64,000 nucleotides of DNA from Novosphingobium sp. 9U (lineage in GTDB: Bacteria > Pseudomonadota > Alphaproteobacteria > Sphingomonadales > Sphingomonadaceae), in contig NZ_LR732469.1 of assembly GCF_902506425.1 (NCBI RefSeq), positions 2,525,521 through 2,589,520 on the forward strand, read 5' to 3'. Below the pieces are notes generated by a model. That model was not told the origin of the DNA. It searched no databases and worked only from the letters and a program-made list of their open reading frames with translations. Below, in pieces: positions 16,686 to 25,247 of this stretch. Within the stretch, counting starts at the first letter, position 1. The number at the start of each line of letters is the position of its first letter. A program made the position numbers and the translations under genes.

Positions 16686-17246
16686 TTATAGCCCCTTCGC
16701 CATGTTCAGGTGTGCGGTCACGATCGGCACCAGGGTGGTGGCAAAGCTCTTGAGCGAAGGCACGTCGCCACTGGCCGAATAGGCCTTCAGCGTGTCCAGC
16801 GTCATCTGGTGCGCGTCGGTCTGGGCCTTGGCATAGGCCGTGTCGAACTCGGCGCCCGACTTGGTGCCCAGATCGTCCAGCGTCTGCTGCTGCATGGCGG
16901 TCAGCTTGGGCGCGGGCGTGATCGCGGGCGAAGCAGAGGCGGCGGCTGCCTTCAGCTTGGCCGTGGAGTCGGTGTGCGCCTTGATCATCTGCTCCGCGAA
17001 AGTCTTCACCTTCGCCGACTTTGCCTTGCTGGCCGCAAGCTTGGAACTTTCGATCTCGAACTGATCGCTGGCCGCTGCGGTGTCGGCGAAGACTTGGCCC
17101 GGAGTCGCAGCCGGCGTTGCTGCGGCCATCGCGTCGTCGGTCGCGGCAGAGGTCGCAGCAACATCGCCTGCGGGAGCCTCTGATTTCTTGCACCCGGCAA
17201 GCGAGAGCGCGGCAATCGATACGGCGAGTACGAGTGTATGCTTCAT
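16686..17246 (-). CDS. DUF4142 lipoprotein
   Basis: The product is 186 residues. A lipoprotein signal peptide ends in LSLAGCKK (lipid on Cys18). An Ala/Thr-rich spacer precedes the helical DUF4142 region from about residue 54 (ADTAAASDQFEIESSKLAAS...FAEQMIKAHTDSTAKL...FDTAYAKAQTDAHQM). Family members are predicted periplasmic, ferritin-like helical bundles of unknown function. Lys35-type retention rules cannot be judged here. A hairpin follows its stop. Confidence 0.85.
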   Translation of the reverse strand: MKHTLVLAVSIAALSLAGCKKSEAPAGDVAATSAATDDAMAAATPAATPGQVFADTAAASDQFEIESSKLAASKAKSAKVKTFAEQMIKAHTDSTAKLKAAAASASPAITPAPKLTAMQQQTLDDLGTKSGAEFDTAYAKAQTDAHQMTLDTLKAYSASGDVPSLKSFATTLVPIVTAHLNMAKGL

Positions 17247-17400
17247 GTCAGGCTCCTCAGCCGATGCAGTTCGCTTCGTCGGTAACGGCTCATAGGCTCA
17301 TCGCGTTCCCGCGGACCTTTCGCCTCTTGGTGCGTTAAGCGCCTGAGTTCGCAGCAACCGCTGCCTCACCCAGCAGGCAAACCCCAGCAGGAGCCGACCC

Positions 17401-17823
17401 ATGAGCCTCTTCGGCAACATCATGAACAAGATCTTCCATCACGACAAAGCCCAGGCGGCCACACCCGCCGCTGCGGCCCCACAGGCAGCGCCCGCACCGA
17501 CCGCCACGCCGCAGCCCACGCCAACGCCTACGCCCGCAGCGGCGCCCGAGCCTGCCCCCACCGCGGTGGATGTAGGCGCGGTTCTGGAAGCGATGGCCTC
17601 CATGAAGCCTGACCACGGCGGGAACTACCAGTCCTCGATCGTCGACCTCCTAAAGCTGCTCGACCTCGATTCCGGTCTGTCGGCACGCAAGGAGCTGGCG
17701 GAGGAACTGGGCGTGCACGCCGGTGAGCATGGCTCGGCCGAGCAGAACATCGCGCTGCACCGTGCGGTGATGGACAAGCTCGCCCAGAACGGCGGCGTGG
17801 TGCCCGACAGCTTGCGGAACTAG
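17401..17823 (+). CDS. DUF3597 domain protein
   Basis: The product is 140 residues. A short conserved N-terminus (MSLFGNIMNKIFHH) leads into a low-complexity Pro/Ala/Thr linker (residues 19-57). The DUF3597 core follows: VDVGAVLEAMASMKPDHGGNY, then the SSIVDLLKLLDLDSGL stretch, with the KELAEELG segment after it. The family is small and cytosolic, resembles LysM-associated proteins, and has no settled function. The start ATG is preceded by AGCAGGAG. A hairpin at 17852 ends its transcript. Confidence 0.85.
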   Translation: MSLFGNIMNKIFHHDKAQAATPAAAAPQAAPAPTATPQPTPTPTPAAAPEPAPTAVDVGAVLEAMASMKPDHGGNYQSSIVDLLKLLDLDSGLSARKELAEELGVHAGEHGSAEQNIALHRAVMDKLAQNGGVVPDSLRN

Positions 17824-17851
17824 CGTTTTCAAGCGTCGGATAGGCGGCTAG

Positions 17852-17887
17852 AGAACGGCGCGGCACCTCGGTGTACCGCGCCGTTCT
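17852..17887 (+). terminator. Hairpin terminator after DUF3597
   Basis: Twelve-base arms (AGAACGGCGCGG / CCGCGCCGTTCT) pair perfectly around a 12-base loop and are followed by TCT. It lies 28 bases after the DUF3597 stop and also argues for the later TTG start of the next gene. Confidence 0.7.
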
Positions 17888-17903
17888 TCTAAGGACCTTC
17901 TGC

Positions 17904-19142
17904 TTGAGCACGCCACCCCAGGAGCGCCGCGCCTTCGCGGCCATGCGCCACGTCCGGTTTCGCTGGTTCTTCGGCACATACATCCTGGCGATGATGGCCG
18001 ACAACATCGAGCACGTGATCAGCTACTGGGTCATGTACCAGAAGTTCCACTCGCCTGCGCTCGGCGGCTTCGCGGTTCTCTCGCACTGGCTGCCGTTCCT
18101 GTTCTTCTCGATACCGATGGGCGGTCTTGCCGACCGCATCGACCCGCGACGGCTGATCCAGATCGGCATGACGCTGTTCATCTGCGTCTCGCTGGCGTGG
18201 GGCTACCTGTTCGCGACCGACTCGCTGCAGATGTGGCAGGCCATGCTGCTGCTGGTCATGCACGGTTGCGCAGGCGTGTTCTGGCAGACGCCGAGCCAGC
18301 TGCTGCTCCACGCCATGGTCGAGCCGGAAGAGCTGCAGAGCGCAGTCCGGTTGAACGCCACTGCGCGCTATCTCGGCGTGCTGGTCGGGCCGGCGGTGGG
18401 TGGAGCCATGCTCGTATGGCTTGGGCCGACGAAGGGCATCTTCCTCAACGCAGCTTACTTCCTGCCGGTCATCCTATGGCTCGCCCGCGTGCACTACCGC
18501 CGCGAGGCAGCCGGGCGCAGCGCCGTGAAGGGCCTGGCCGATGTGACCCGCACTTTGAGCGAGATCGGCCGGCGGCCGGCGATCGTGTCGATGACGCTGC
18601 TCGCCGCTGCGGCATCGGGGTTCATCGGCAACAGCTATCAAGCGCAGATGCCCAAGTTCGCGATCGACCTGGGACACGGCAATCCGGGCGCGGCATACAG
18701 CATGCTGCTTGCCGCCGATGCCGCCGGCGCGCTGACTGCCGGGTTCCTGCTGGAGACGTTCGGCGGCTTCCGCACCACGGCGACGACGGCGCTGTTCCTG
18801 GCTCTTGGCTGGTGCCTGGCGCTGGGCGGCTTTGCACTTTCCGGGAGCTATCCACTCGCGTTGGGACTGTTGTTCTGCGCCGGCTTCTTCGAGCTCTCGT
18901 TCAGCAGCATGGCGCAGGCAGTGGTGCAGATCGAGGCGCCGGGCGAGATCCGCGGCCGCGTGCTCGGCGTGTTCGCCATGGCGTCGCTGGGCTGCCGCGC
19001 CTTTGCCGGGATCACGGTGGGCCTGATCGGATCGCTGGCGGGCGTGCATCACTCGCTCGCACTGGCCGCGGCCATGCTGCTCGTGTCAGTTCTGGTGCTG
19101 ATAGCGCGTAATCGGCGCGCCGGATCGTTGGCAGTCGGCTGA
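17904..19142 (+). CDS. MFS transporter, EntS-like (MFS_3) group
   Basis: The product is 412 residues with about 12 transmembrane helices. The TTG at 17904 is preferred because AAGGA lies 8 bases upstream, whereas the in-frame GTG at 17871 falls inside the terminator hairpin. The MFS motif A loop reads GGLADRIDPRRLIQIG, and RLNATARYLGVLVGPAVGGAML is typical of exporters related to enterobactin exporter EntS. It is probably a drug or metabolite exporter of the inner membrane. No neighbouring gene indicates a substrate. Confidence 0.85.
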   Translation: MSTPPQERRAFAAMRHVRFRWFFGTYILAMMADNIEHVISYWVMYQKFHSPALGGFAVLSHWLPFLFFSIPMGGLADRIDPRRLIQIGMTLFICVSLAWGYLFATDSLQMWQAMLLLVMHGCAGVFWQTPSQLLLHAMVEPEELQSAVRLNATARYLGVLVGPAVGGAMLVWLGPTKGIFLNAAYFLPVILWLARVHYRREAAGRSAVKGLADVTRTLSEIGRRPAIVSMTLLAAAASGFIGNSYQAQMPKFAIDLGHGNPGAAYSMLLAADAAGALTAGFLLETFGGFRTTATTALFLALGWCLALGGFALSGSYPLALGLLFCAGFFELSFSSMAQAVVQIEAPGEIRGRVLGVFAMASLGCRAFAGITVGLIGSLAGVHHSLALAAAMLLVSVLVLIARNRRAGSLAVG

Positions 19143-19153
19143 GCGATTGGAAG

Positions 19154-19861
19154 TCATTCGGATGCGAGAGTTTTCGCCACCAGCGGTGCCACCTTGCCCA
19201 CGATAATGTCGATGCCGGCGGGCGTTGGGTGCACATGGTCGGCCTGCATCAGCTCGGGCCGCGTCACCACGCCATCGAGGAAGAACGGATAGAGCGCCGC
19301 GTCGTAGCGCTTCGCCAGGTCGGGATAGATCGGATTGAAGCGGTCGGCATAGTCCCGGCCCATGTTGGGCGCGGCGATCATGCCGGTCAGCATGATCGGG
19401 ATACCGCGCCGCTTCAGCTCCTCGCAGATCGCCGTCATGTTGGCACGCGTCTCGGCCGGATCGATGCCGCGCAGCATGTCGTTTCCGCCCAGGTTCACCA
19501 TGACCAGATCCGGCTTGCGAGGCACTCCGCCAAGCGCGAAGTCCAGCCGGCGCCGAGCGGCCGCGGTGGTGTCCCCCGAGACGCCTGCATTGGTTACGCT
19601 GGCCGCGATCCCTTGCGCCTTCAGCGCCTGCTCCAGCCGAGCCGGGAAGCTCTGTTGCGGCAGCACGCCGTAGCCCGCATACAGGCTGTCTCCGAACGCG
19701 ACGACCAGCTTGCCATCGGCTGCGGGCACCGAAGCGACCGTCTCTTGCTCGGCCTCGCTCGTGGCAAGCGGAGCCGCCGCCGCATCATTCTTTTGCGAAC
19801 AGCCCGCCAGCCCTTGGAGGAGAAGCAGTGCGCCCGCATATGGGGCCAGCCTGTTGAACAA
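19154..19861 (-). CDS. tesA: GDSL arylesterase / acyl-CoA thioesterase I (TesA), lipoprotein form
   Basis: The product is 235 residues from a TTG at 19861, with GGAGGG 6 bases upstream. A longer reading would run 380 bases into the divergent ABC gene and is rejected. A lipobox (LLQGLAGCSQ) suggests a lipid-anchored periplasmic enzyme, while E. coli TesA is soluble periplasmic. SGNH blocks are all present: AFGDSLYAGYG (Ser), NAGVSGDTT (Gly), VNLGGNDMLRG (Asn), and DHVHPTPAG (Asp/His). It hydrolyses acyl-CoA and ester substrates. It is divergent from ybbA-ybbP, as in E. coli. Confidence 0.9.
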   Translation of the reverse strand: MFNRLAPYAGALLLLQGLAGCSQKNDAAAAPLATSEAEQETVASVPAADGKLVVAFGDSLYAGYGVLPQQSFPARLEQALKAQGIAASVTNAGVSGDTTAAARRRLDFALGGVPRKPDLVMVNLGGNDMLRGIDPAETRANMTAICEELKRRGIPIMLTGMIAAPNMGRDYADRFNPIYPDLAKRYDAALYPFFLDGVVTRPELMQADHVHPTPAGIDIIVGKVAPLVAKTLASE

Positions 19862-19877
19862 GGAATTCCCTCCTTCG

Positions 19878-20576
19878 ATGTCGAACGATCCGGCCGCGGA
19901 TATTGTGATCCGCGCACGCAATGTAACCCTGACGCTCGGCACGCGCGAGGCTCCGACGCAGATTTTGAAAGGCATCGACCTCGATGTGGAGCGCGGGACC
20001 AGCACCGCGATCCTGGGGCCGTCCGGTTCGGGCAAGTCGTCGCTGATGGCGATCCTCGCGGGGCTCGAACAGGCGAGCGGCGGCGAGGTCGAAGTGGCGG
20101 GCGTGCCCTTCGCCTCCCTCAACGAGGATGGGCTGGCACGGGCCCGGCGTGGCCGCATCGGCATCGTGCTCCAGGCGTTCCACCTGCTGCCGACCATGAC
20201 CGCGCTGGAGAACGTGGCGGTGCCGCTCGAACTCGCCGGCATGGCAGACGCGTTCGCACGGGCCGAGGCCGAGCTGCAGGCGGTGGGCCTAGGACATCGC
20301 GTGCACCACTATCCCGCACAGCTCTCGGGCGGAGAGCAGCAGCGCGTGGCAATCGCGCGCGCCGTCGCACCGCGGCCCGGCATCCTCTTTGCCGACGAGC
20401 CGACCGGCAATCTCGATGGCGCGACCAGCGGCTCGATCGTCGAACTACTGTTCGCACGTCAGCGAGAAGCCGGCGCGACACTGCTGATCATCACCCACGA
20501 CCCCGCACTCGCCCGCCGTTGCGGGCGCGTGCTGACCATGGCCGACGGACGCATCGCTGCGGACGAGCGGCCTTGA
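19878..20576 (+). CDS. ybbA: ABC transporter ATP-binding protein, YbbA/LolD-like
   Basis: The product is 232 residues starting at the ATG (MSNDPAAD). It has Walker [11 protein letters not shown]-loop [17 protein letters not shown], signature [14 protein letters not shown], Walker [14 protein letters not shown] and the switch His in IITHDPALA. This belongs to the MacB/LolD group that drives FtsX-type permeases. The stop overlaps the TTG start of the permease. With tesA divergent on the left, the locus reproduces the E. coli tesA-ybbA-ybbP layout. Confidence 0.92.
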   Translation: MSNDPAADIVIRARNVTLTLGTREAPTQILKGIDLDVERGTSTAILGPSGSGKSSLMAILAGLEQASGGEVEVAGVPFASLNEDGLARARRGRIGIVLQAFHLLPTMTALENVAVPLELAGMADAFARAEAELQAVGLGHRVHHYPAQLSGGEQQRVAIARAVAPRPGILFADEPTGNLDGATSGSIVELLFARQREAGATLLIITHDPALARRCGRVLTMADGRIAADERP

Positions 20577-23110
20577 GCGGTACGGCTCTGGTGCAGGATC
20601 TCGGCTGGCGCGCCAGTTGGCGGATCGCCCGGCGTGATCTTGAAGGCGGTTTCCACGGCTTGCGGTTGCTGCTGGTCTGCCTGTTCCTGGGAGTTGCGAC
20701 CCTGGCGACGATCGGCAGCCTGACGAGCTCGATCACCTCGGAGCTCGCCAGCCGCGGGCGGGTACTGCTGGGCGGAGACATCGAGATCGCGATGAGCCAG
20801 CGCGGCACGACGCCCGCTGAGCACGCCTCGCTAGCGGCCCTAGGCGGGGTAAGCGACACCGTGCGCACGCGCGCCATGGCACGGCGGGCGGTGCCGGCCA
20901 GGGGCGCTCCCGATGCGGTGCTGACCGAGCTCAAGAGCGTCGATCGCAGCTATCCGCTCTATGGCACGCTTAAGCTTTCGGGTGGTTCCTACCATCCACT
21001 CACCCCCGACACGATCCTGATCGACCGCGCACTTGCGGAGCGGTTGTTGCTGCGGCCGGGCGACACCATGCGCTATGGCGAGGCCAGCTTCCGCATCGCC
21101 GCGATCATCGCCGACGAGCCGGACCGCGTAGGCGAGGGCTTCACCCTCGGACCGGTCGCGATCGTCTCGTCAGAGGGGCTGGCGCGCACCGGCCTGCTGC
21201 AGCCGGGCGCGATGTACGAGAGTAAGTATCGCGTGCGATTGAGACCCGGCATCGACCCAGCGGCCGCAGTCGAGCGGCTCAAGTCCGCACATCCTTCCGC
21301 AGGTTGGGAGTACAAGGACCGCTACCGGGCAGCGCCCGGGGCCGTGCGCTTCTTCGAGCGCATGGGCCAGTTCCTTGCGCTGATCGGCCTGGCCGCGTTG
21401 GTGATCGCTGGCATCGGCGTCAGCAACGGCGTCGCCTCGTACCTTGCCATGCGACGGACGAGCATTGCCACCTTCAAGATCCTGGGCGCCAGCTCGGCCG
21501 ACATAGCGAGGATCTATCTGCTGGAGATCGGGGCCGTGGCGCTGCTGGCCGTCGTGGCAGGCCTGGCCGCCGGCGTCGTGCTGCCGCTGGTATTGGTGAC
21601 CCTTGTGCGCGATGTGCTGCCGGTCGCGCCGGGCTTCGGCATATACCCGCTGCCGCTGCTGACGAGTGCCGCGTACGGATTGCTCATCGCCTTCGCCTTT
21701 GCGCTGCCGCCGCTGTCTCGCGCGCGCGCTCAGCCGGCGAACGCTCAATTGCGCGGCGGGGTGGAGGCTCGATCCCGGCTCGACCGCCGCACGGTGGTAG
21801 CAGTGACCGCCGCCGGAGCGCTGGTCGTCGCTTTGGCGCTGGCGACCGCGCGAGAGCCGCTGTTCGCAGCGGCCGTGCTGGGCGCGGTGGCGGCCGTGCT
21901 GCTGGTGCTGCTCGGCATCGGCGCCGCGATCCGATACGCTGCCGCTCGCCTACCGCGTCCGCGCCGGCCCTTGCTGCGGCTCGCGTTCGCGAACCTGCAC
22001 CGGCCCGGCGCGCAGACGGTGGCGCTCGTTATCGCGCTGGGGCTGGCGCTCACGCTGTTCGTCACGCTCGCGGCGATCCAAACGAGCCTTGGTAGCGAAA
22101 TCACCCGGGCGGTGCCGGAACGTGCGCCCAACCAGTTCGTCCTCGACGTACCCTCGGACGAGCGCGCCCGCTTCGTCGAAGTGGTCAAGCAGGCCGCACC
22201 CGAAGCGCAGCTGAACATCGTGCCGGCCTTGCGGGGGACCATCGTCGCCTACGGAGGTCAGCGCGTGTCCGACCAGGCGCGCGCGGCCGATAACGCTTGG
22301 ATCCTGCGCGGCGAGCGCGGGGTGACATACTCGGACACGCTGCCTCAAGGCAGCGACCTGGTCGCCGGGCAGTGGTGGCCCAGGAATTACGCCGGGCCCC
22401 CGCTGATCTCGCTCGACCAGGAGGCCGCGCGCACGCTCAAGCTGAAACTCGGAGACACCATCACGGTCAGCATTCTGGGACGAGAGATCACCGCGCGGAT
22501 CGCCTCGCTGCGGCAGGTGAACTGGAACACGATGGGCTTCAACTACGTAATGGTGTTCTCGCCCAACACGCTGGAAGGCGCACCGCACAGCCTTACCTCC
22601 ACCATCGACATCGACGACCGGCATGAAGGCGCGGTCGCGCGCGCGCTGCTGGCGGCGTTCCCGTCTGCCTCGATCATCGAGGTGAGCGAAGTGCTCGGCC
22701 AGGTGCGCACAATCCTCGACCGGATGGCGACTGCGATCCTGCTGTCCGCGTCGGTGGCGATCCTTGCAGGGATAGCGGTGCTGGTCGGCGCCATCGCCGC
22801 CTCGCGCCAGGCGCGCAGCTACGACAGCGTGATCCTCAAGACCCTGGGCGCCACGCGCGCGCAGATCCTGGCGGCGCAAGCGCTCGAGTATGCGGTGCTC
22901 GCCGGGCTTCTGTGTTCCGTCGCGCTGGCGCTGGGGATTGGCGCGGCGTGGTACGTCATCGTGGAGGTGTTCGAGTTCCGCTGGGCGCCCGATTGGGGCG
23001 TTGTGCTGGCGACACTCGCTGGTGGATCTATGCTGACCCTGGGCATCGGCCTGATCGGTTCGTTGCCGCTGCTGGCCGTGCGCGTCGCGCCAGCGCTGCG
23101 CAAGCTGTGA
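20573..23110 (+). CDS. ybbP: ABC transporter permease, YbbP-like (FtsX domains)
   Basis: The product is 845 residues from a TTG at 20573 that overlaps the ATPase stop by 4 bases. The open frame extends far upstream on paper, but that part is shadow sequence over tesA and ybbA. It has an N-terminal helix (GLRLLLVCLFLGVATLATIGSL), a large periplasmic region, two FtsX-type membrane units (about 265-400 and 715-840) and a central membrane block near 410-500. YbbP-type transporters are predicted exporters of hydrophobic or lipid compounds, and the link with TesA suggests clearance of lipid-like molecules. The exact substrate is unknown. Confidence 0.88.
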   Translation: MSGTALVQDLGWRASWRIARRDLEGGFHGLRLLLVCLFLGVATLATIGSLTSSITSELASRGRVLLGGDIEIAMSQRGTTPAEHASLAALGGVSDTVRTRAMARRAVPARGAPDAVLTELKSVDRSYPLYGTLKLSGGSYHPLTPDTILIDRALAERLLLRPGDTMRYGEASFRIAAIIADEPDRVGEGFTLGPVAIVSSEGLARTGLLQPGAMYESKYRVRLRPGIDPAAAVERLKSAHPSAGWEYKDRYRAAPGAVRFFERMGQFLALIGLAALVIAGIGVSNGVASYLAMRRTSIATFKILGASSADIARIYLLEIGAVALLAVVAGLAAGVVLPLVLVTLVRDVLPVAPGFGIYPLPLLTSAAYGLLIAFAFALPPLSRARAQPANAQLRGGVEARSRLDRRTVVAVTAAGALVVALALATAREPLFAAAVLGAVAAVLLVLLGIGAAIRYAAARLPRPRRPLLRLAFANLHRPGAQTVALVIALGLALTLFVTLAAIQTSLGSEITRAVPERAPNQFVLDVPSDERARFVEVVKQAAPEAQLNIVPALRGTIVAYGGQRVSDQARAADNAWILRGERGVTYSDTLPQGSDLVAGQWWPRNYAGPPLISLDQEAARTLKLKLGDTITVSILGREITARIASLRQVNWNTMGFNYVMVFSPNTLEGAPHSLTSTIDIDDRHEGAVARALLAAFPSASIIEVSEVLGQVRTILDRMATAILLSASVAILAGIAVLVGAIAASRQARSYDSVILKTLGATRAQILAAQALEYAVLAGLLCSVALALGIGAAWYVIVEVFEFRWAPDWGVVLATLAGGSMLTLGIGLIGSLPLLAVRVAPALRKL

Positions 23111-23117
23111 GCGGGCG

Positions 23118-23474
23118 ATGCAGCCCGACTGGATGAATAGGGCGATGAGAGCGGCCCACAGCTTGCGCGCGACGACAGTCGGCGCAAAGCGGGCCGGGCA
23201 CTCGGTCTACGTCGTGTTGCTGCACAATCCCGCGCGGGCCGAGCCCTGGGGCCTCTACGTGGGACAGACCTCACGCGATCCGGACTTGCGGTTCGACCAG
23301 CACAAGGCGGGTTACAGGGCGAGCGGGGCCGTGAAGCGGTACGGCGTGCGCCTGCTGCCTGCCATGGTCAAGCACCTCAACCCGCTACGCGGATGGGAGG
23401 CGCTAGAGCTGGAGGCAGGATTGGCCGAGGAGTTCCGCTCGGTCGGCGTGCCATGGGTCGCGGGCGGCCACTGA
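23118..23474 (+). CDS. GIY-YIG-like nuclease-domain protein
   Basis: The product is 118 residues, 7 bases after ybbP. The core reads VYVVLLHN (first strand, in the GIY position), LYVGQTSRDPDLRFDQHKAGY (YIG position with the conserved Arg and His) and LEAGLAEEFRSVGVPWVAGG, where the Glu fits the metal ligand. This is the compact GIY-YIG fold of UvrC, homing nucleases and SLX1. Small standalone members have mostly unknown targets. Family assignment is from motif order only. Confidence 0.65.
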   Translation: MQPDWMNRAMRAAHSLRATTVGAKRAGHSVYVVLLHNPARAEPWGLYVGQTSRDPDLRFDQHKAGYRASGAVKRYGVRLLPAMVKHLNPLRGWEALELEAGLAEEFRSVGVPWVAGGH

Positions 23475-23477
23475 GCC

Positions 23478-24152
23478 CTACTCGGGCTTTTGCGCGAACC
23501 AGATCATGTGGTTGTCGCCGGTCCCATCGTGCAGTGCACGCACCGGCACCTCTGTCACCTCGAACCCCGCCCGTGCGAGCTGGCGGGTGAACGACGGTTC
23601 TGCGCCGGCCGACCAGATCGCCAGGATTCCGCGCGGCTTCAACGCGTCGAGTGCCGACTGCAGGCCCCGGTTGGAATAGAGCTGGTCGTTGAGCCGGCGG
23701 GTCAACCCCTCAGGCCCGTTGTCCACATCGAGTAGGATCGCGTCGTAGGCCTCACGCGCGGCGTCGATCAGCATGGCGACGTCCTCCATCACCAGCAGGA
23801 CGCGCGGATCGTCCAGGCATTCGGCGGTGAGGCCATGCATGGGCCCGCGTGCCCACTCTATGATCTCGGGCACAATCTCGGCAACGGTCACGCCGGCATC
23901 GGGACCGAGCGCCGCCAGTGCCGAGCGCAAGGTGAAGCCCATGCCGTAGCCGCCGATCAGCAACTGCGGGGCAGGGCGCCCGCCCAGCCGCTCGCACGTC
24001 ATCGTGGCGAGCGCCTGCTCGGAGGCGAACATGTCCGAGCTCATCAGCTCGTTGCGTTCGAGAAGGATCGCGAAATCGTCCTCGTTGCGGATCAATCGCA
24101 TCTCAACGCCGCCCGGCACGATAGCCGTGCCGATCAGCACATCACCTTTCAC
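23478..24152 (-). CDS. Spermidine synthase-like protein
   Basis: The product is 224 residues with a Rossmann core: QLLIGGYGMGFTLRSALAAL (nucleotide-binding loop), VAEIVPEIIEWAR, ILLDVDNGPEGLTRR and LKPRGILAIWSAG. This is the catalytic half of spermidine/spermine synthases. It is shorter than SpeE (about 290) and lacks its N-terminal beta domain, and the usual catalytic D-A-x-x-P stretch is replaced by DVDNGP. Polyamine synthesis is therefore unproven. It converges on the GIY-YIG gene with a 3-base gap. Confidence 0.75.
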   Translation of the reverse strand: MKGDVLIGTAIVPGGVEMRLIRNEDDFAILLERNELMSSDMFASEQALATMTCERLGGRPAPQLLIGGYGMGFTLRSALAALGPDAGVTVAEIVPEIIEWARGPMHGLTAECLDDPRVLLVMEDVAMLIDAAREAYDAILLDVDNGPEGLTRRLNDQLYSNRGLQSALDALKPRGILAIWSAGAEPSFTRQLARAGFEVTEVPVRALHDGTGDNHMIWFAQKPE

Positions 24153-24161
24153 GCCGCGAGA

Positions 24162-24494
24162 TTACTTCTTGCGCGCTTTGCGGGCGGCGTAGCGAGCGTC
24201 GCGGGCAGCCTTGAGCTCTTCTGCGGTGCGCTCCTTGGGCTTGGCAGCTTCTGCTGCGAGGCGCGCCTGCTCGGCTGCTTCGCGCTCGGCGGCAGCCTTG
24301 GCTTCCTTCTCGGCCTTGGCGGCGGCGCGCTTCTCGGCCTGCGCCTGCTCGCGCTCGGCCGCCTTGGCGGCACGCTCGGCGAGCACTTCGGGATCGACCG
24401 GCGGCTTCGCCTTCAGCTTGGCGAGGGCCTTCTGGCGCGCTTCCATGGCGGCCTTCTGGCGATCTTGAAAGCCTGGCTCCTTGTATCCTGCCAT
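24162..24494 (-). CDS. DUF6481-like charged coiled-coil protein
   Basis: The product is 110 residues (ATG at 24494; a TTG one codon earlier is possible). It begins MAGYKEPGFQDRQKAAMEAR and is then almost all Ala, Lys, Glu and Arg, predicting one long coiled coil, with a basic tail ARYAARKARKK. The N-terminus matches the small DUF6481 family I recall from sphingomonads. The function is unknown; nucleic-acid binding through the basic tail is possible. Confidence 0.7.
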   Translation of the reverse strand: MAGYKEPGFQDRQKAAMEARQKALAKLKAKPPVDPEVLAERAAKAAEREQAQAEKRAAAKAEKEAKAAAEREAAEQARLAAEAAKPKERTAEELKAARDARYAARKARKK

Positions 24495-24782
24495 CAACTT
24501 TTACTCGGTTCCTTGGGTCATCGGGTGAATGGTAAGGGTCCGCGCCCAAGAGGCGCAGCCCGGCCGCACAGAGGATCGCGGGATTCCACCGCATCGACGT
24601 CAGCGAACGCGCCTGTAGCACATTTCGTTGCATCGCCAAGCCGCAAGCCTGCCTGATGCAGGAGTAAGCCGCATCGGACTAAAGCCCGCGACCTTTCATA
24701 ACGCCGCCTATGCTGAGCGTGTCGAACCATGCCGACCGCCGCCGCGGTTTACTAGCCCAAGCCAGCCCGATAAGCGCAGCCG
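24495..24782. other. Intergenic region with no feature recognised
   Basis: The stretch lies between the divergent DUF6481 gene and the YaiI-family gene. I see no convincing ORF, RNA gene or strong inverted repeat; it presumably holds the two promoters. Confidence 0.5.
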
Positions 24783-25241
24783 ATGATCCAGATCCTGATC
24801 GATGCCGACGCCTGCCCGGTGAAGGACGAGACCTACCGCGTTGCGCTCCGCTACAAGGTGCCGGTGGTGGTCGTCAGCAACAGCCCGATCAGAACCCCAC
24901 GTGAGCCGCTGATCACACGCAAGCTGGTGAGCGACGCCTTCGATGCGGCCGATGACTGGATCGTCGAGCAGGCGGGCGCCGGCACCGTGGTGATCACTGC
25001 CGACATCCTGCTGGCGGACCGCTGCCTGAAGCTCGGCGCGCAAGTCGTGGCGCCGAACGGCAAGCCGTTCACCACCTCCTCGATCGGTGCCGCCATCGCC
25101 ACGCGGGCGATCATGGCGGACTTGCGCGCGGGCGGCGACGTGGTCGGTGGACCGCCGCCGTTCAGCGCCACCGACCGCTCTCGCTTCCTCTCTGCGCTGG
25201 ACCAGGTGGTGAGCAAGCTGAAGCGGCAGCAGGGATCATGA
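24783..25241 (+). CDS. YaiI/YqxD family protein (DUF188)
   Basis: The product is 152 residues, the usual family length. The acidic, PIN-like start ILIDADACPVKDE and the blocks VVVSNSPIR, WIVEQAGAGTVVITADILLADRCL, GAQVVAPNGKPFT and GGPPPFSATDRSRF are all family hallmarks. The PIN-like acidic residues suggest a nuclease, but no activity is established. The start ATG follows a ribosome site of moderate quality (GCAGCCG). It converges with the pirin gene with a 6-base gap. Confidence 0.9.
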   Translation: MIQILIDADACPVKDETYRVALRYKVPVVVVSNSPIRTPREPLITRKLVSDAFDAADDWIVEQAGAGTVVITADILLADRCLKLGAQVVAPNGKPFTTSSIGAAIATRAIMADLRAGGDVVGGPPPFSATDRSRFLSALDQVVSKLKRQQGS

Positions 25242-25247
25242 GTTCGA

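Noticed and set aside
19862..20242. N-terminal extension of tesA
   Set aside because: It would overlap most of the first half of ybbA; the TTG at 19861 has GGAGGG and is followed at once by a lipoprotein signal.
19229..20572. Upstream extension of the ybbP frame over tesA and ybbA
   Set aside because: The frame happens to stay open, but translation there is meaningless and the TTG at 20573 overlaps the ybbA stop as expected for coupling.
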